Positions 34,144-43,003 are shown, counted from the first letter of the stretch. The stretch: 64,000 nt of DNA from Bacteroidota bacterium (GCA_021156365.1 JAJNDK010000002.1:1-64000), one strand, 5' to 3'. The notes: generated by a model from the sequence alone, not told the origin. Program-made: numbers and translations.

Positions 34144-35208
34144 TCAAGGAGCGATCTGTTTGTATCCGAACATCCTCATCAGCTTCTGCGCGCTTTCCAG
34201 GCTGGTGGTTACACAATACGATTGCTCATTGCATTCCATCAATAACAACTCTTTTGCCTTTCGGATCATTTCGTCCTTTGTAGCTGCTTTATAAAATACA
34301 GGAGGCATAGCAGCAGCCGGAACAGTTATGCTGATCACGTAACATCTGTAATACAATGCCTCCAACACGACTGTGGATGCGCCTTCGTAGGAAGAAGGAT
34401 GCAGGAGTAGCTTCGAATGCATCATGAGCTCCAGGCAATCGGTATGCGGCAGGCTTCCTTTTAATTCAATATTCGCTGACAGATCCAAAGCGCTGATCCT
34501 GTTTTGAATACTTTGCCATTCGGGCCCTGAACCTACCATACAGGCTTTTATACCCGGGAATTCTTTTTTCAAAACCTGTACCACATCCACCACCCAATCA
34601 AACTGTTTAAAGTCACTGAAGGCACCAACGGAAATTATATCGTAGATCTTTTCTTTTGAAACTGCCGGAGGAATCGTTTCCGGGTAGATCCCATTCCCGA
34701 TGATGCAGGTATCTTTTATTCCATGATTCAGCTGTAATTGCTCTGCCAAAAAAGGTGACATGCAACCGATCCGGAACAAAGAGGTGTCGAGGTGCCGGAT
34801 GTACCTGTTCGTTTTTTTCGCATCCTGCCCCATACACCAGGCAATTGTTTGAAGCCCGTGTTTTTTTGAGAGCTTCTGCGCGATATACGTACATTCCGTA
34901 AGCCATAAAGAAAAAATACCGACCACGTTCGTTTCTGCACAGAGCTGATCTATCAGCTTACCTGCCTTTTGCCAGGTGAAAAAACGGTTCCATTTTTTAT
35001 TGCGACCGCCGAGTGCATATACTTTCACTCCATGCCAGTCGTAAACGGAAGCAGTGTAAGGATACTGCAGACTAATAATGTGTATTTGAAGAGCAGGGAA
35101 AGAGTTTCGCAATGCCTTTATGAACATCTGCACATAAGGCATACAGATCGTGTCATCCTCACCGGCTGCAAAACCCGGGCTTAAAATAATGAGCGAATCG
35201 TCGGTCAA
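34144..35208 (-). CDS. Glycosyltransferase family 4 (GT-B) protein
   Basis: A 354-residue cytoplasmic GT-B enzyme. The N-terminal lobe has ILSPGFAAGEDDTICMPYVQMF and a Gly-rich start. The C-terminal lobe contains DIISVGAFSDFKQFDWVVDVV, KACMVGSGPEW and LLLHPSSYEGASTVVLEALY, which is the nucleotide-sugar-binding E-x7-E signature region of GT4 (here E in SSYEGAS and in VLEAL). It transfers a sugar from a nucleotide donor to an unknown acceptor. The start codon is TTG at 35208, immediately after the TAA stop of the pyrC-like gene and in the same frame, so translation must be coupled or reinitiated. It is the third gene of the BatA / pyrC-like / GT string. Confidence 0.85.
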   Translation of the reverse strand: MTDDSLIILSPGFAAGEDDTICMPYVQMFIKALRNSFPALQIHIISLQYPYTASVYDWHGVKVYALGGRNKKWNRFFTWQKAGKLIDQLCAETNVVGIFSLWLTECTYIAQKLSKKHGLQTIAWCMGQDAKKTNRYIRHLDTSLFRIGCMSPFLAEQLQLNHGIKDTCIIGNGIYPETIPPAVSKEKIYDIISVGAFSDFKQFDWVVDVVQVLKKEFPGIKACMVGSGPEWQSIQNRISALDLSANIELKGSLPHTDCLELMMHSKLLLHPSSYEGASTVVLEALYYRCYVISITVPAAAMPPVFYKAATKDEMIRKAKELLLMECNEQSYCVTTSLESAQKLMRMFGYKQIAP

Positions 35209-36480
35209 TTATTTTGTTGGAATAAATTCGTTCTTGTTGACGATGCCCACTACTTTCCCTTTGAATTTGTAACCAACAAAAGGCGTGTTTTTCGATTTGG
35301 AGAGAATATTCTTTTTTTCGAAGGTCCATTCGCGGGAAGGATCGAATAGTGTGAGATTAGCAGCTTCCCCTTCCCTGATCACCGGAACTTCCAGGCCCAG
35401 TATCTTCCGTGGATTGTGACATAATTTTTCCACCAGGTGGTCCTGGCTTAGTTTTGCATGGCAGGCTGTGTTGGCAGCAGCATAAGCTGTTTCCAGTGCA
35501 ATGATGCCGTTGGATGCGAGGTCAAATTCCAGTTCTTTGTTCTCTGTGTCTTCCGGAGTGTGATCGCTCACGATGACATCGATGGTGTTATTGAGCAATC
35601 CTTTTTTCAATGCCTCCAGGTCTTCTTTGGCTCGCAGGGGCGGATTCACTTTGTAATTGGTATCGAATTCAAACACCTTCGTATCATCCAGCAACAGGTT
35701 GTGAGCCGCTACGGCAGCCGTCACTTTTAAGCCTTCTGCTTTCGACCGTTTCAGCAGATCCACGCTTCCCTTGGTGGAAATTGCAGACACATGCAGGCGT
35801 GCATCAGTATATTCGAGTATCTGCAAATTGCGCTGTAGCATCAGCTCTTCCGCAATGGCAGGAATGCCTTTCAAACCAATACGTGTGGAAACTTCGCCTT
35901 CGTGCATTTGCCCGCCATGCGAAAGTGATTTGTCTTCATTGTGAGCGATCACCAGGGCGCCTACATTCGATGCATATTGCAAGGCGCGCAGCAGCAGTCC
36001 GGAATCTTTCACCGGGCGTTTGTCATCGCTGAAAGCAACGGCACCCGATAATTTCATATCATGCATTTCCGCTATGTCTTTACCTTCCCTGTTCTGGGTA
36101 AGAGTTCCGATCGGATATACATCTACCGCTCCGTCTTTTGTTTTGTTCACCACATATTCGATCTGCGACTTGGTGTGCAGCGGCGGCTCTGTTCCCGGCA
36201 TTATACACACAGCTGTGAAGCCTCCGCCGGCAGCAGCTCTTACACCGCTCTCCAGGTCTTCCTTGAACTCAAAACCGGGATCACAGAAACGGGCCTGCAT
36301 ATCGATCCAGCCCGGAGACACACAAAGGTCGGGGCTTTCCACTGTCTTATAACCCTTGTCATTTTTAATGGTGGCTTTGATCTCCGTTATGATCCCACGC
36401 TCGATGAGAATGTCGAATTTTTTACCATTCAGGTCGGAAGAAGAGTCAACGATCTTTGCTGATTTGATTAAAATGTTCAT
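35209..36480 (-). CDS. Dihydroorotase-like protein lacking the HxH metal motif
   Basis: A 423-residue amidohydrolase-fold protein clearly related to dihydroorotase: ILIKSAKIVDSSSDLNGKK start, CVSPGWIDMQARFCDPGFEFKED, AAGGGFTAVCIMPGTEPPLH, VIAHNEDKSL, LHVSAISTKGSVDLL and VSDHTPEDTE. In active enzymes the second block is IDxHVHFREPG, where the two His bind the zinc pair. Here they are Gln and Arg (MQARF). The NED and DHTP motifs remain. Pseudo-dihydroorotases of this kind (PyrC-prime/PyrX) are known as structural partners of aspartate carbamoyltransferase. It is therefore probably non-catalytic or has another role. The ATG overlaps the TGA of the BatA gene (ATGA at 36477-36480), implying coupled translation. 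Confidence 0.85.
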   Translation of the reverse strand: MNILIKSAKIVDSSSDLNGKKFDILIERGIITEIKATIKNDKGYKTVESPDLCVSPGWIDMQARFCDPGFEFKEDLESGVRAAAGGGFTAVCIMPGTEPPLHTKSQIEYVVNKTKDGAVDVYPIGTLTQNREGKDIAEMHDMKLSGAVAFSDDKRPVKDSGLLLRALQYASNVGALVIAHNEDKSLSHGGQMHEGEVSTRIGLKGIPAIAEELMLQRNLQILEYTDARLHVSAISTKGSVDLLKRSKAEGLKVTAAVAAHNLLLDDTKVFEFDTNYKVNPPLRAKEDLEALKKGLLNNTIDVIVSDHTPEDTENKELEFDLASNGIIALETAYAAANTACHAKLSQDHLVEKLCHNPRKILGLEVPVIREGEAANLTLFDPSREWTFEKKNILSKSKNTPFVGYKFKGKVVGIVNKNEFIPTK

Positions 36481-38525
36481 TTGAAAAAACGAATTAATAA
36501 AATTTCGGTTAATAAAAATGTCAGTGCCAGGATCACAAAAAATTTCCAAAGGCGCGTTCCACTGCTTTGATCGGAAATAGAAGCCGAAATGTTTTTTTCT
36601 CCCGGCTCTATAAAGGAAAGAGATCTGTCGCCCTTGTCACTAAGTGTCTTTTTCAGCTCGTCCGGTGTGAGGGCGCTCAGATCCGACTCCTCGCGACTAA
36701 AGTTAAAAGAAGCGCCGCTGATAGGAGTTTTATCGCTTTTCACGCTATAGTTCCCTGCTTCCTTCAGCTGGTTTTGAGGATACAGGTTGATCAGTCCCAT
36801 TTGCTTGCGCATTTCCGGAATAAAATCCTGTTTGCCTGTTTCGTTTACAATATGATACACACCTTCTTTGTTCACGAGGTTGCTTTTCAAAGCGATCACT
36901 TCGTTATTCCCACAGGTATAATACAGGGGAACGATCGGTGTGCTGTTGATTGCCATCCGGATAATAGTAGGCACGAATAAACCATGCCTTGCAAAGTTGG
37001 ACGCTTCGTCTTCCAGTGATGAGGCGCATACATATACTTTGCCGGCCTGGTTCTGATACAGGCTGAGGAACGATTTGCCATTCAGTAAACGAATGATCAC
37101 ATCCTCATTGGAACGTACGGAAGAAGCGAGACCATAATGGGAGAATACTTTTGGCAGATCGATGTTTTCCTGCTTCTTTTCAAAAACACCTTCATACAAA
37201 CCCTGGGCATAATTTATTTTATCTGCTTTGGTATTGGCGGTATCCAGCGGAGTAAGCTGCCCGGCACCAAGCATAGCCAGCAGGGTGTTATACGATAGGA
37301 GATCGCTGTTGATCGCAGGAAGGATAAAAACAGTCCCGCCGTTCCCGATAAACTTCTTCGTTTCGGAAGCAAGTCCGCTGCTGATATTCTGAATGCCATT
37401 GAGTATGATAAAATCAACCGAAGTGAACCTGGAAAAATCGATCGCTTTCTCATTCATTTCCGCATAGCTGAACAGCGAATCATTTTTCATCAGTGAGGAA
37501 AGATACGCGCTTGATTTGGCCTGTGTACCTGAGATCACCAGGGTGGGGATATTTTTTTTGACATCGTATGAAAAGAACATCCGGTCGTCAAAGGTCACCG
37601 GGTGGTCTTCGATCTCTACATAACATTGCTGGATCCCGGAGCCTTTCAGCAGGTATGAGATCACCACTTCTGTTTTGGAATCAGGCTCCGCTTTATAGGT
37701 AGCTGGCGATACCAGCTCTTTGTTGATGTATAACTTTACCACCCCGTTCTCGATCGAATTGGCAGAATTATTAATGATACGGACGTGCAGTTTCTGTATC
37801 ATCCCTGATTGCTGCACGGGCGAATCGAACCAGCAAGTATCGATGTAAAGATTCCCATTGCTGTTGGATACGAGTGGAATAAAAGTAGTGGAAAGACCGC
37901 TGTCGGTTTTGAGCGCTGCAATGTCCGCCATGTTCTTCTGGAAATCGCTTATGAGGTAATTGCGTTTATCGGCAGCCGTAGATGCCTGCAAAAGATCCCG
38001 CTGGCGGCTGTATACTTCCGCTACCTTTTTAAAAGCCGGTGAGATCTGACACTCATCGATGAGCTGGATAAATTCTTCTTTGGATACGAGACGTTGATTC
38101 TTGCCTTCAAAATCATTGGTGAGCAGCTGGAATTTATCCGCATCTCCGAATGCTTTGGCTATTTCGCGGGCCTTGTTCTTTGCTACTTCAAACAGCAGTC
38201 CGTTCTTGCTAACCGACTCCATACTGAAGGAGTTATCGATGTATACACTGATGGCTTTGGAGCCTGCTTTCACATTTGTATTGGCAAGCGGAATAAAAGG
38301 CTGGGCAAATGCCAGCACGAGGCAGCTGATGGCCAGTATGCGGGCGGCAAGGATCAATAAATGTTTTAAACGTGATTTGGACTGGCTCTCCTGTTTCAGC
38401 TGATCGAGAAAACGAACATTGGTGAAATATACTTTCTTGTAGCGTCTGAAATTAAAAAGGTGAATGATAATTGGAATTGCCAGGGCAAAGAAACCAAACA
38501 GGAATGCCGGATAAATGAAACTCAT
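36477..38525 (-). CDS. BatA domain-containing vWA membrane protein
   Basis: A 682-residue inner-membrane protein. It starts with the N-terminal double-transmembrane BatA signature: MSFIYPAFLFGFFALAIPI..HLFNFRRYKKVYFTNVRFL, then a second helix (HLLILAARILAISCLVLAFAQPF). A vWA-like domain follows from about residue 92 with DNSFSM (DxSxS motif intact). A long beta-rich region leads to a C-terminal helix (FFVILALTFLLTEILLIRFF), so the bulk is extracytoplasmic between membrane anchors. BatA proteins are widespread in Bacteroidota and originally named for aerotolerance; the molecular role is unsettled. No moxR or other bat genes are adjacent; the next genes encode a degenerate dihydroorotase and a glycosyltransferase. 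Confidence 0.88.
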   Translation of the reverse strand: MSFIYPAFLFGFFALAIPIIIHLFNFRRYKKVYFTNVRFLDQLKQESQSKSRLKHLLILAARILAISCLVLAFAQPFIPLANTNVKAGSKAISVYIDNSFSMESVSKNGLLFEVAKNKAREIAKAFGDADKFQLLTNDFEGKNQRLVSKEEFIQLIDECQISPAFKKVAEVYSRQRDLLQASTAADKRNYLISDFQKNMADIAALKTDSGLSTTFIPLVSNSNGNLYIDTCWFDSPVQQSGMIQKLHVRIINNSANSIENGVVKLYINKELVSPATYKAEPDSKTEVVISYLLKGSGIQQCYVEIEDHPVTFDDRMFFSYDVKKNIPTLVISGTQAKSSAYLSSLMKNDSLFSYAEMNEKAIDFSRFTSVDFIILNGIQNISSGLASETKKFIGNGGTVFILPAINSDLLSYNTLLAMLGAGQLTPLDTANTKADKINYAQGLYEGVFEKKQENIDLPKVFSHYGLASSVRSNEDVIIRLLNGKSFLSLYQNQAGKVYVCASSLEDEASNFARHGLFVPTIIRMAINSTPIVPLYYTCGNNEVIALKSNLVNKEGVYHIVNETGKQDFIPEMRKQMGLINLYPQNQLKEAGNYSVKSDKTPISGASFNFSREESDLSALTPDELKKTLSDKGDRSLSFIEPGEKNISASISDQSSGTRLWKFFVILALTFLLTEILLIRFFK

Positions 38526-38568
38526 CGGCTTTAAAGGTACAATTTTTTATGTCCCGATAGCTATAAAA

Positions 38569-38592
38569 AAAGTCCGGGGCGGCCCGGACTTT
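38569..38592 (-). terminator. Terminator of the MltD-like gene
   Basis: Positions 38569-38578 pair with 38583-38592 (10 perfect pairs, loop GCGG). On the minus strand it is followed by TTTTTTATAG, a classic intrinsic terminator 22 bp beyond the stop codon. A half-palindrome CCCGATAGCTAT (38552-38563) lies just behind it. Confidence 0.85.
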
Positions 38593-38613
38593 CTTACATT
38601 TTATCAAATTTTG

Positions 38614-40122
38614 TTAAGCGGCTTGTTTCAGCTTCAGTTTTTGTCCCGGCATCAGCTTGCTTTTATCCGTCAGGTTATTTGCCTTTTTCAGCTCCTGCAT
38701 GGAAACGCCGGTGTGCTGTGATATCTTGTAGAGGTTATCGCCTTTTCTCACCGTGTAATAGGTAGCTGATTTGGATGTTTTGTTCTCTGCCAGTTTTTTA
38801 TTCTCCGGTGTCTTTGTTTCTTTAGCCGCTACATTTGTTTGTGGAGCACCTGTGTTTTCCAGTGGTATAGCTGTCGGCCCCGAAGATCCGTCTTTTAAGT
38901 ATAATACCAGTTTTCTTCCGGGCTTCAGGCCTTTTTTCCCGATAAAATTCCAGTTGCGGATGTCGGCAGTGGTTACTCCATATTTTTTTGCAATAGTGGC
39001 CAGCTTTTCGTTCTTCTTAACTACATGTGTTGCCTGCCTTTCCTTCATGGTAGCTGCAGCCATGCCACCTTGCTGCTCTGTTTTCAGACGGAGCATATCG
39101 TAGATCTGCTGCTCGTTGCTTACAAATTTGCCGATCTTGGCTTTAGGCAGAGTGAGAATATAACCTCCTGCCGGGATCACGTTCTTTTTATAAATAGGAT
39201 TGTAATAGGCGATATCTTCCACCGGAACTTCCAGCACGGACGAGATCTGGTCAAAGGTCAGCGGTTCTTTGATGATCACCGTATCCAGTTCAAAATAATG
39301 TTTTTTAGGCACGGCAGGATTAATATTGTGCTCGGCGTAATAATTCATCACGTAGTTGGCCGCAATAAATGCCGGTACATAGCCCTGGGTTTCCTTCGGC
39401 AGGTATTGCCTGATCTCCCAGTATGTTTTTTTACCCCCGCTTCTGCGGATCGCATGGTTCACCGTACCCGGTCCGCCGTTGTAGGCAGCTAACACCATTT
39501 GCCAGTCGCCGAACATTTTGTACAGGAACTGGAGGTATTCGGCAGCCGCTATCGTTTCCTTATACGGATCGTTGCGCTCATCTATATAAGAGTTGATATC
39601 CAGGCCGTACATTTTTCCCGTAGGATACATGAACTGCCACAACCCCATAGCGCCTGCTTTTGACTTGGCATTCGGGTTCAGCGCCGATTCGATAACAGCG
39701 AGGTGTTTCAGCTCCAGCGGAATGTTGTATTTGTCCAGCACTTCTTCAAACATAGGGTAATACATTTGAGAGATCCCGATCATTTTCGAGACCTGGCCTC
39801 TTTTCCTGTTGGCATACAAGTCGATATAACCTCTTACCGTAGGATTGTAAACGAGGTCGAAAGGAGACACTGCATCCAGTTTAGCCAATCGGGATTCGTA
39901 TACAAAATCATCGAAAACAGGAATAGAATCGGGTGCGTAGTGAAATTTGCTGTTTTTCGCCATCACCGGTTTGCTCCAGGCTTTTTCAAGGAATTTTTCC
40001 GTTGCAAGGCTATCAAGTGCAAGGGCAATAGGATCATCATTTGCAACAAAACTCTGGGCAAAGGAAACATTGATGCCAACAAACATCAATAACAAGGGAA
40101 GGAATTTTTTAGTACAAAGCAT
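38614..40122 (-). CDS. mltD: MltD-like lytic transglycosylase with two LysM domains
   Basis: A 502-residue periplasmic or outer-membrane-associated enzyme with signal peptide (ends VSFAQ). The SLT-type catalytic domain spans about 115-260: KHLAVIESALNPNAKSKAGA with the catalytic Glu in IES, MGLWQFMY, YLQFLYKMFGDWQMVLAAYNGGPG and the NYV motif. Two LysM repeats follow, at about 365-415 (THVVKKNEKLATIAKKYGV) and 455-500 (YTVRKGDNLYKISQHTGVSMQ), which bind peptidoglycan GlcNAc. It cleaves the MurNAc-GlcNAc bond with formation of 1,6-anhydro-MurNAc, remodelling the wall. Single gene with its own terminator. Domain order is that of MltD, with a longer linker between catalytic and LysM parts. Confidence 0.9.
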   Translation of the reverse strand: MLCTKKFLPLLLMFVGINVSFAQSFVANDDPIALALDSLATEKFLEKAWSKPVMAKNSKFHYAPDSIPVFDDFVYESRLAKLDAVSPFDLVYNPTVRGYIDLYANRKRGQVSKMIGISQMYYPMFEEVLDKYNIPLELKHLAVIESALNPNAKSKAGAMGLWQFMYPTGKMYGLDINSYIDERNDPYKETIAAAEYLQFLYKMFGDWQMVLAAYNGGPGTVNHAIRRSGGKKTYWEIRQYLPKETQGYVPAFIAANYVMNYYAEHNINPAVPKKHYFELDTVIIKEPLTFDQISSVLEVPVEDIAYYNPIYKKNVIPAGGYILTLPKAKIGKFVSNEQQIYDMLRLKTEQQGGMAAATMKERQATHVVKKNEKLATIAKKYGVTTADIRNWNFIGKKGLKPGRKLVLYLKDGSSGPTAIPLENTGAPQTNVAAKETKTPENKKLAENKTSKSATYYTVRKGDNLYKISQHTGVSMQELKKANNLTDKSKLMPGQKLKLKQAA

Positions 40123-40496
40123 TTTTGTTAGATAGAATTTACGTTTTATAATACCTGCTCGTTCAGTTAGTTACATCAATACCGGGCAATAATAAATAAT
40201 TACTTTGTTAAAAAAAAGCCAATTTCTATATAATATCAACGTATCCCTGTGAAATGCCGGATATTCCGGTCGAAAAACCACTCATTTAACATTTCTCCCG
40301 CAAAATTAAGCCTTGCATTCGGGAAAGCCCTACACAGGAGAGAATGCAGCTGAGCACATAGTTCCCCATAATCATGTCACATGCCAACAAAATAAGCGCT
40401 TATCTACTGGTATGTTTATTTAGGATAAATAGTTGCGAATCTCTGTTTCGTTGAGAAAAGAAAGAGATCATTTTTTTAACCTAAATAATAATCAAC
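40123..40496. other. 374-bp intergenic region with weak palindromes
   Basis: Divergent spacer between the MltD gene and a small + strand gene. I see a 7-bp inverted repeat TGCATTC/GAATGCA (40314-40320/40342-40348), a small palindrome CCGGATATTCCGG (40257-40269) and a possible sigma-54-like site (40422-40437). No small ORF or RNA gene could be supported. Confidence 0.5.
40422..40437 (+). promoter_or_regulatory. Weak sigma-54-like -24/-12 site
   Basis: AGGATAAATAGTTGCG has GG and TTGC at the correct 10-base interval, but the -24 side is AGGAT instead of TGGCA. It lies about 60 bp before the small charged-protein gene at 40497. An rpoN gene sits 5 kb away. Suggestive only. Confidence 0.25.
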
Positions 40497-40715
40497 ATGA
40501 AAACTACGAACAAGCAGCCGGCAAAAGAAACGCCGACTAAAGGCAAATCCGCCCCTGAAAAAACAAGTACACCAAAGACAAAAAAAGTAAAAGAACCTGA
40601 AGTGTATGAAGAAGAAGAATCGAACGATGTAAATTCCACTACCGCGGATCCTACACAGCCGGATACCGAAACTTCTCACAAAAAGAAACACAAGATCGGT
40701 TTCAAAAACAAATAA
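40497..40715 (+). CDS. Small highly charged low-complexity protein
   Basis: A 72-residue protein made almost wholly of Lys, Glu, Thr, Pro and Ser: a basic N-terminal half (PAKETPTKGKSAPEKTSTPK), an acidic cluster VYEEEESND, and a basic tail KKKHKIGFKNK. It must be intrinsically disordered; no fold, signal or motif is visible. Codon frame, a clear ATG after an A-rich stretch and the 9-bp gap to the PA2169-family gene support a real gene cotranscribed with it. Lys/Pro-rich small proteins of this look can bind nucleic acid, but nothing shows that here. Confidence 0.6.
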   Translation: MKTTNKQPAKETPTKGKSAPEKTSTPKTKKVKEPEVYEEEESNDVNSTTADPTQPDTETSHKKKHKIGFKNK

Positions 40716-40724
40716 TTCAGTCCC

Positions 40725-41201
40725 ATGAAAGTAGAAGCAAAAAGTGAAGAGCTCATCACCACACTCAACGACCTGGTCAGGATCAATAACGACCGGATAG
40801 AAGGGTATGGAAAAGCCGCCCGGCAAGTGAAAAGGAACGACCTTCTGAAAATGCTCTTCCAGGAAAAAGCAGCGCATAGCCGCAAATTTGTCCTGGAGCT
40901 GAAGCAGTATATACAAGAAGCCGGGGGCAATCAAACGAATGCAACTACTCTTTCGGGAAAAATTTATCGCGGGTGGATGGATATTAAGAACACCTTCCGT
41001 CCGGGGAATGCTCCGACAATTCTGGATAGTTGTGAGTTTGGTGAAGAAGCCGCCCTGAAGGCCTATGAACTTGCCCTGAAATCAGAACCTGGAAAGGACG
41101 CTCTTATCCGTGAAAAGATCACGGAACAAAAAGAAAGTATCCTTGCTGCTTACAACCAGCTTCGGGACATAAGTCATAGCCTGAATAAGATCCTCCTTTA
41201 A
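40725..41201 (+). CDS. PA2169 family four-helix-bundle protein (DUF2383)
   Basis: A 158-residue protein predicted to be all helical: LITTLNDLVRINNDRIEGYGKAARQV, LLKMLFQEKAAHSRKFVLELKQYI, a linker with GKIYRGWMDIKNTF, then LDSCEFGEEAALKAYELALK and a final helix. This matches the PA2169/DUF2383 family, a ferritin-like bundle with Glu/His positions (E in QEKAAH, E in CEFGEE), often near stress genes. The biochemical role is not established; metal binding is plausible. It follows the small charged protein and is closed by a strong terminator. Neighbouring Dps 1.3 kb away fits an oxidative or stationary-phase theme. Confidence 0.85.
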   Translation: MKVEAKSEELITTLNDLVRINNDRIEGYGKAARQVKRNDLLKMLFQEKAAHSRKFVLELKQYIQEAGGNQTNATTLSGKIYRGWMDIKNTFRPGNAPTILDSCEFGEEAALKAYELALKSEPGKDALIREKITEQKESILAAYNQLRDISHSLNKILL

Positions 41202-41204
41202 ACT

Positions 41205-41242
41205 AAAAATCCCCGCTCTTTTATGGAAGCGGGGATTTTTTT
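41205..41242 (+). terminator. Strong intrinsic terminator after the PA2169-family gene
   Basis: AAATCCCCGCT (41207-41217) pairs with the arm ending at 41238 (AGCGGGGATTT), then a run of T residues follows. The palindrome would also stop the convergent small gene at 41276-41488. Confidence 0.88.
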
Positions 41243-41275
41243 GTCTTATCTATATCTTATAAACAAGTTCGTTAT

Positions 41276-41488
41276 TCAATTATTGCTTTCCAACCAGAAG
41301 ATTTGGAAATCAGCAAATGCTTTTTCTCCGAAACAAGCCCGAAACTCTTCCGGATGCCGGCGGTATTGCTCGTAACATTCTGAGAGGAATTCCCTGGATT
41401 TTAATTCATCGTGCATATAAAGGCCGGCTGCAAAGCCAAATATGCTTCTGCTTTTTGCCATCTCCTTTACAATAGTTGTAGCTTTCAT
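41276..41488 (-). CDS. Small hypothetical protein
   Basis: A 70-residue protein starting MKATTIVKEMAKSRSIFGFA. It is mostly helical and mildly charged, with YEQYRRHPEEFRACFGEKAFADF toward the C-terminus and one Cys. No signal peptide, metal site or known domain is apparent. A longer reading from 41521 adds MILLTGIKNVL, but the ATG at 41488 looks more natural. It converges on the PA2169-family gene and shares its terminator region. Weakly supported as a real gene by its coherent composition only. Confidence 0.5.
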   Translation of the reverse strand: MKATTIVKEMAKSRSIFGFAAGLYMHDELKSREFLSECYEQYRRHPEEFRACFGEKAFADFQIFWLESNN

Positions 41489-41623
41489 TAAAACGTTTTT
41501 TATTCCGGTTAATAAAATCACTTTCAGAGAAAATCACCATACGCACTTACATTAAAAAACCGGATAGATTTTTTATCAAATCTATCCGATTATTTCTATA
41601 GTTTCTAATCAGTTTCGTTAAAA

Positions 41624-42472
41624 TTACTTTGTCACAACCAAATATTTGGATGCGCTCCAGAATCTGTCCGGATCCGTAATACGGATATTGTCCACCACTT
41701 TGTCGGTTTTATCAAGGGTGTAGGAGTCTGCAGGATGTGAAGTCACGATCTTCATGTTCTTGCTGTTCACCGGTATCGTGGTGATCTGCGTATAATCAAT
41801 CCGGGTAAATTTACTGTTATCCAGGTTGTCGCTAAGTTTAGCTGTTTTCCCGATCCCCAGCAAACCACCTTTTTTATCGATCAGGTTTGCTTCCTGCAAT
41901 TCTTTGGATTCTCCCACAATATAATAAGCTGTGTGAAGCTCCGCTGTTTTTTCATTGATGGTTTCTGCCTGTGCCATGTTCTGATAAGAAAGCGTATCTA
42001 CCGAAGTCTGCAATTGGGCCACCTGTAAATTCAGACTGTTCAATCGCTCGTTCAGGTCAGTTAATTCAGCATATTTTTGGTTCAGCTGATCGTTCAGCAT
42101 GGCGATCGTTTTTTCGAGCTGTGCATTCCGTTTATCCGACTTTTTCAGCTTACTGCTCAATTGCCTGAGCTTTTTAGCATTAGCATCCATCAGATCGTTG
42201 ATCGCTTTGATCTGTGCATTGATATGTTCTTTACGTCCTTTCACATCCTTGTCAGGTGTCATGGATATAATATGTTGTCTTGCGCTTACCGAATCGAGGT
42301 TACGCTCTACTTCGTTAAAAGAGACGATGAAATCATTGACCGCTGTTTCGCGTTCTTCAATAACTGCCATCAATGAATCTCTCTGGCGTACGACTGTTTC
42401 ATCCTGTTGAGGATCTTTACAAGCGGTCATTAAGCTGATTACAGCTGTGATAATAAGAATGGACTTTTTCAT
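41624..42472 (-). CDS. Coiled-coil lipoprotein
   Basis: A 282-residue protein with a lipoprotein signal (MKKSILIITAVISLMTAC, lipobox LMTAC, Cys18). Residues 30-190 form a long coiled coil: repeated heptads such as LMAVIEERETAVNDFIVSF, LRQLSSKLKKSDKRNAQLEKT and LNDQLNQKYAELTDLNERL. A small C-terminal domain follows from about 200, with TRIDYTQITTIPVNSKNMKIVTSHP and DRFWSASKYLVVTK. It is anchored to a membrane with an extended periplasmic rod. I recognise the type as common in Bacteroidota (lipoprotein with coiled coil and beta tail) but not its function. Dps is 51 bp upstream on the same strand. Confidence 0.8.
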   Translation of the reverse strand: MKKSILIITAVISLMTACKDPQQDETVVRQRDSLMAVIEERETAVNDFIVSFNEVERNLDSVSARQHIISMTPDKDVKGRKEHINAQIKAINDLMDANAKKLRQLSSKLKKSDKRNAQLEKTIAMLNDQLNQKYAELTDLNERLNSLNLQVAQLQTSVDTLSYQNMAQAETINEKTAELHTAYYIVGESKELQEANLIDKKGGLLGIGKTAKLSDNLDNSKFTRIDYTQITTIPVNSKNMKIVTSHPADSYTLDKTDKVVDNIRITDPDRFWSASKYLVVTK

Positions 42473-42523
42473 GATTGTTGTTTTTATTGTTCTTTTTTGG
42501 TTATTGGTTTATATATTTGGATT

Positions 42524-43003
42524 CTATTTTACAATGGAAGAACGCTTTTCCATGAACTGCGATAACATCCAGCCTGTTTTTTGCTGCTCACCGAGGTATT
42601 TTGTCATCATATCTGCTGTTACCACATCGTCCTGATCGTCGGCGATCCTTACAATTTCACTTTCAATTGTTTCCAGCGAACGAAAATCATCCAGCAAAGC
42701 TGCTACACACTTCGCCTGGTCACCTTTGCATCCGGCACTTTCTTTTATGGAGGATGCATTCAGCATTTCAGTGACGGTCAAAAAAGGCTTTCCACCAAGT
42801 GTCAGGATCCGCTCCGCTATCTCATCGATCTTCTGATTGGCATCGTTATAGGCATTTTCGAACACTTTGTGAAGCTCAAAAAAATTCTCTCCTTTTATCA
42901 ACCAGTGAGATGAGCGCACATTAAAAAAAGCAACCTGGTACGCAGCTAATAAGCTGTTCAGTTTGGCAACGAGGTCCGTTTTATCCTTTCCTTTTGCTTT
43001 CAT
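42524..43003 (-). CDS. dps: Dps-family DNA-protecting ferritin
   Basis: A 159-residue protein with the Dps fold: helix A includes LLAAYQVAFFNVRSSHWLIKGENFFELHKVFENAYNDANQKIDEIAERI, in which H34-like and the HxxF...D...E positions supply the inter-subunit ferroxidase centre. Dps dodecamers oxidise Fe(II) with peroxide, store iron and, in some species, bind DNA, protecting cells in starvation and oxidative stress. Two closely spaced Cys near CKGDQAKC are unusual for the family and could form a disulfide. The basic N-terminus MKAKGKDK might bind DNA. It leads a minus-strand pair with the coiled-coil lipoprotein. Confidence 0.9.
   Translation of the reverse strand: MKAKGKDKTDLVAKLNSLLAAYQVAFFNVRSSHWLIKGENFFELHKVFENAYNDANQKIDEIAERILTLGGKPFLTVTEMLNASSIKESAGCKGDQAKCVAALLDDFRSLETIESEIVRIADDQDDVVTADMMTKYLGEQQKTGWMLSQFMEKRSSIVK

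Noticed and set aside
36481-36549. Longer N-terminus for the dihydroorotase-like protein
   Set aside because: The extra 23 residues lie inside the upstream gene and the ATGA overlap at 36477-36480 gives a natural start.
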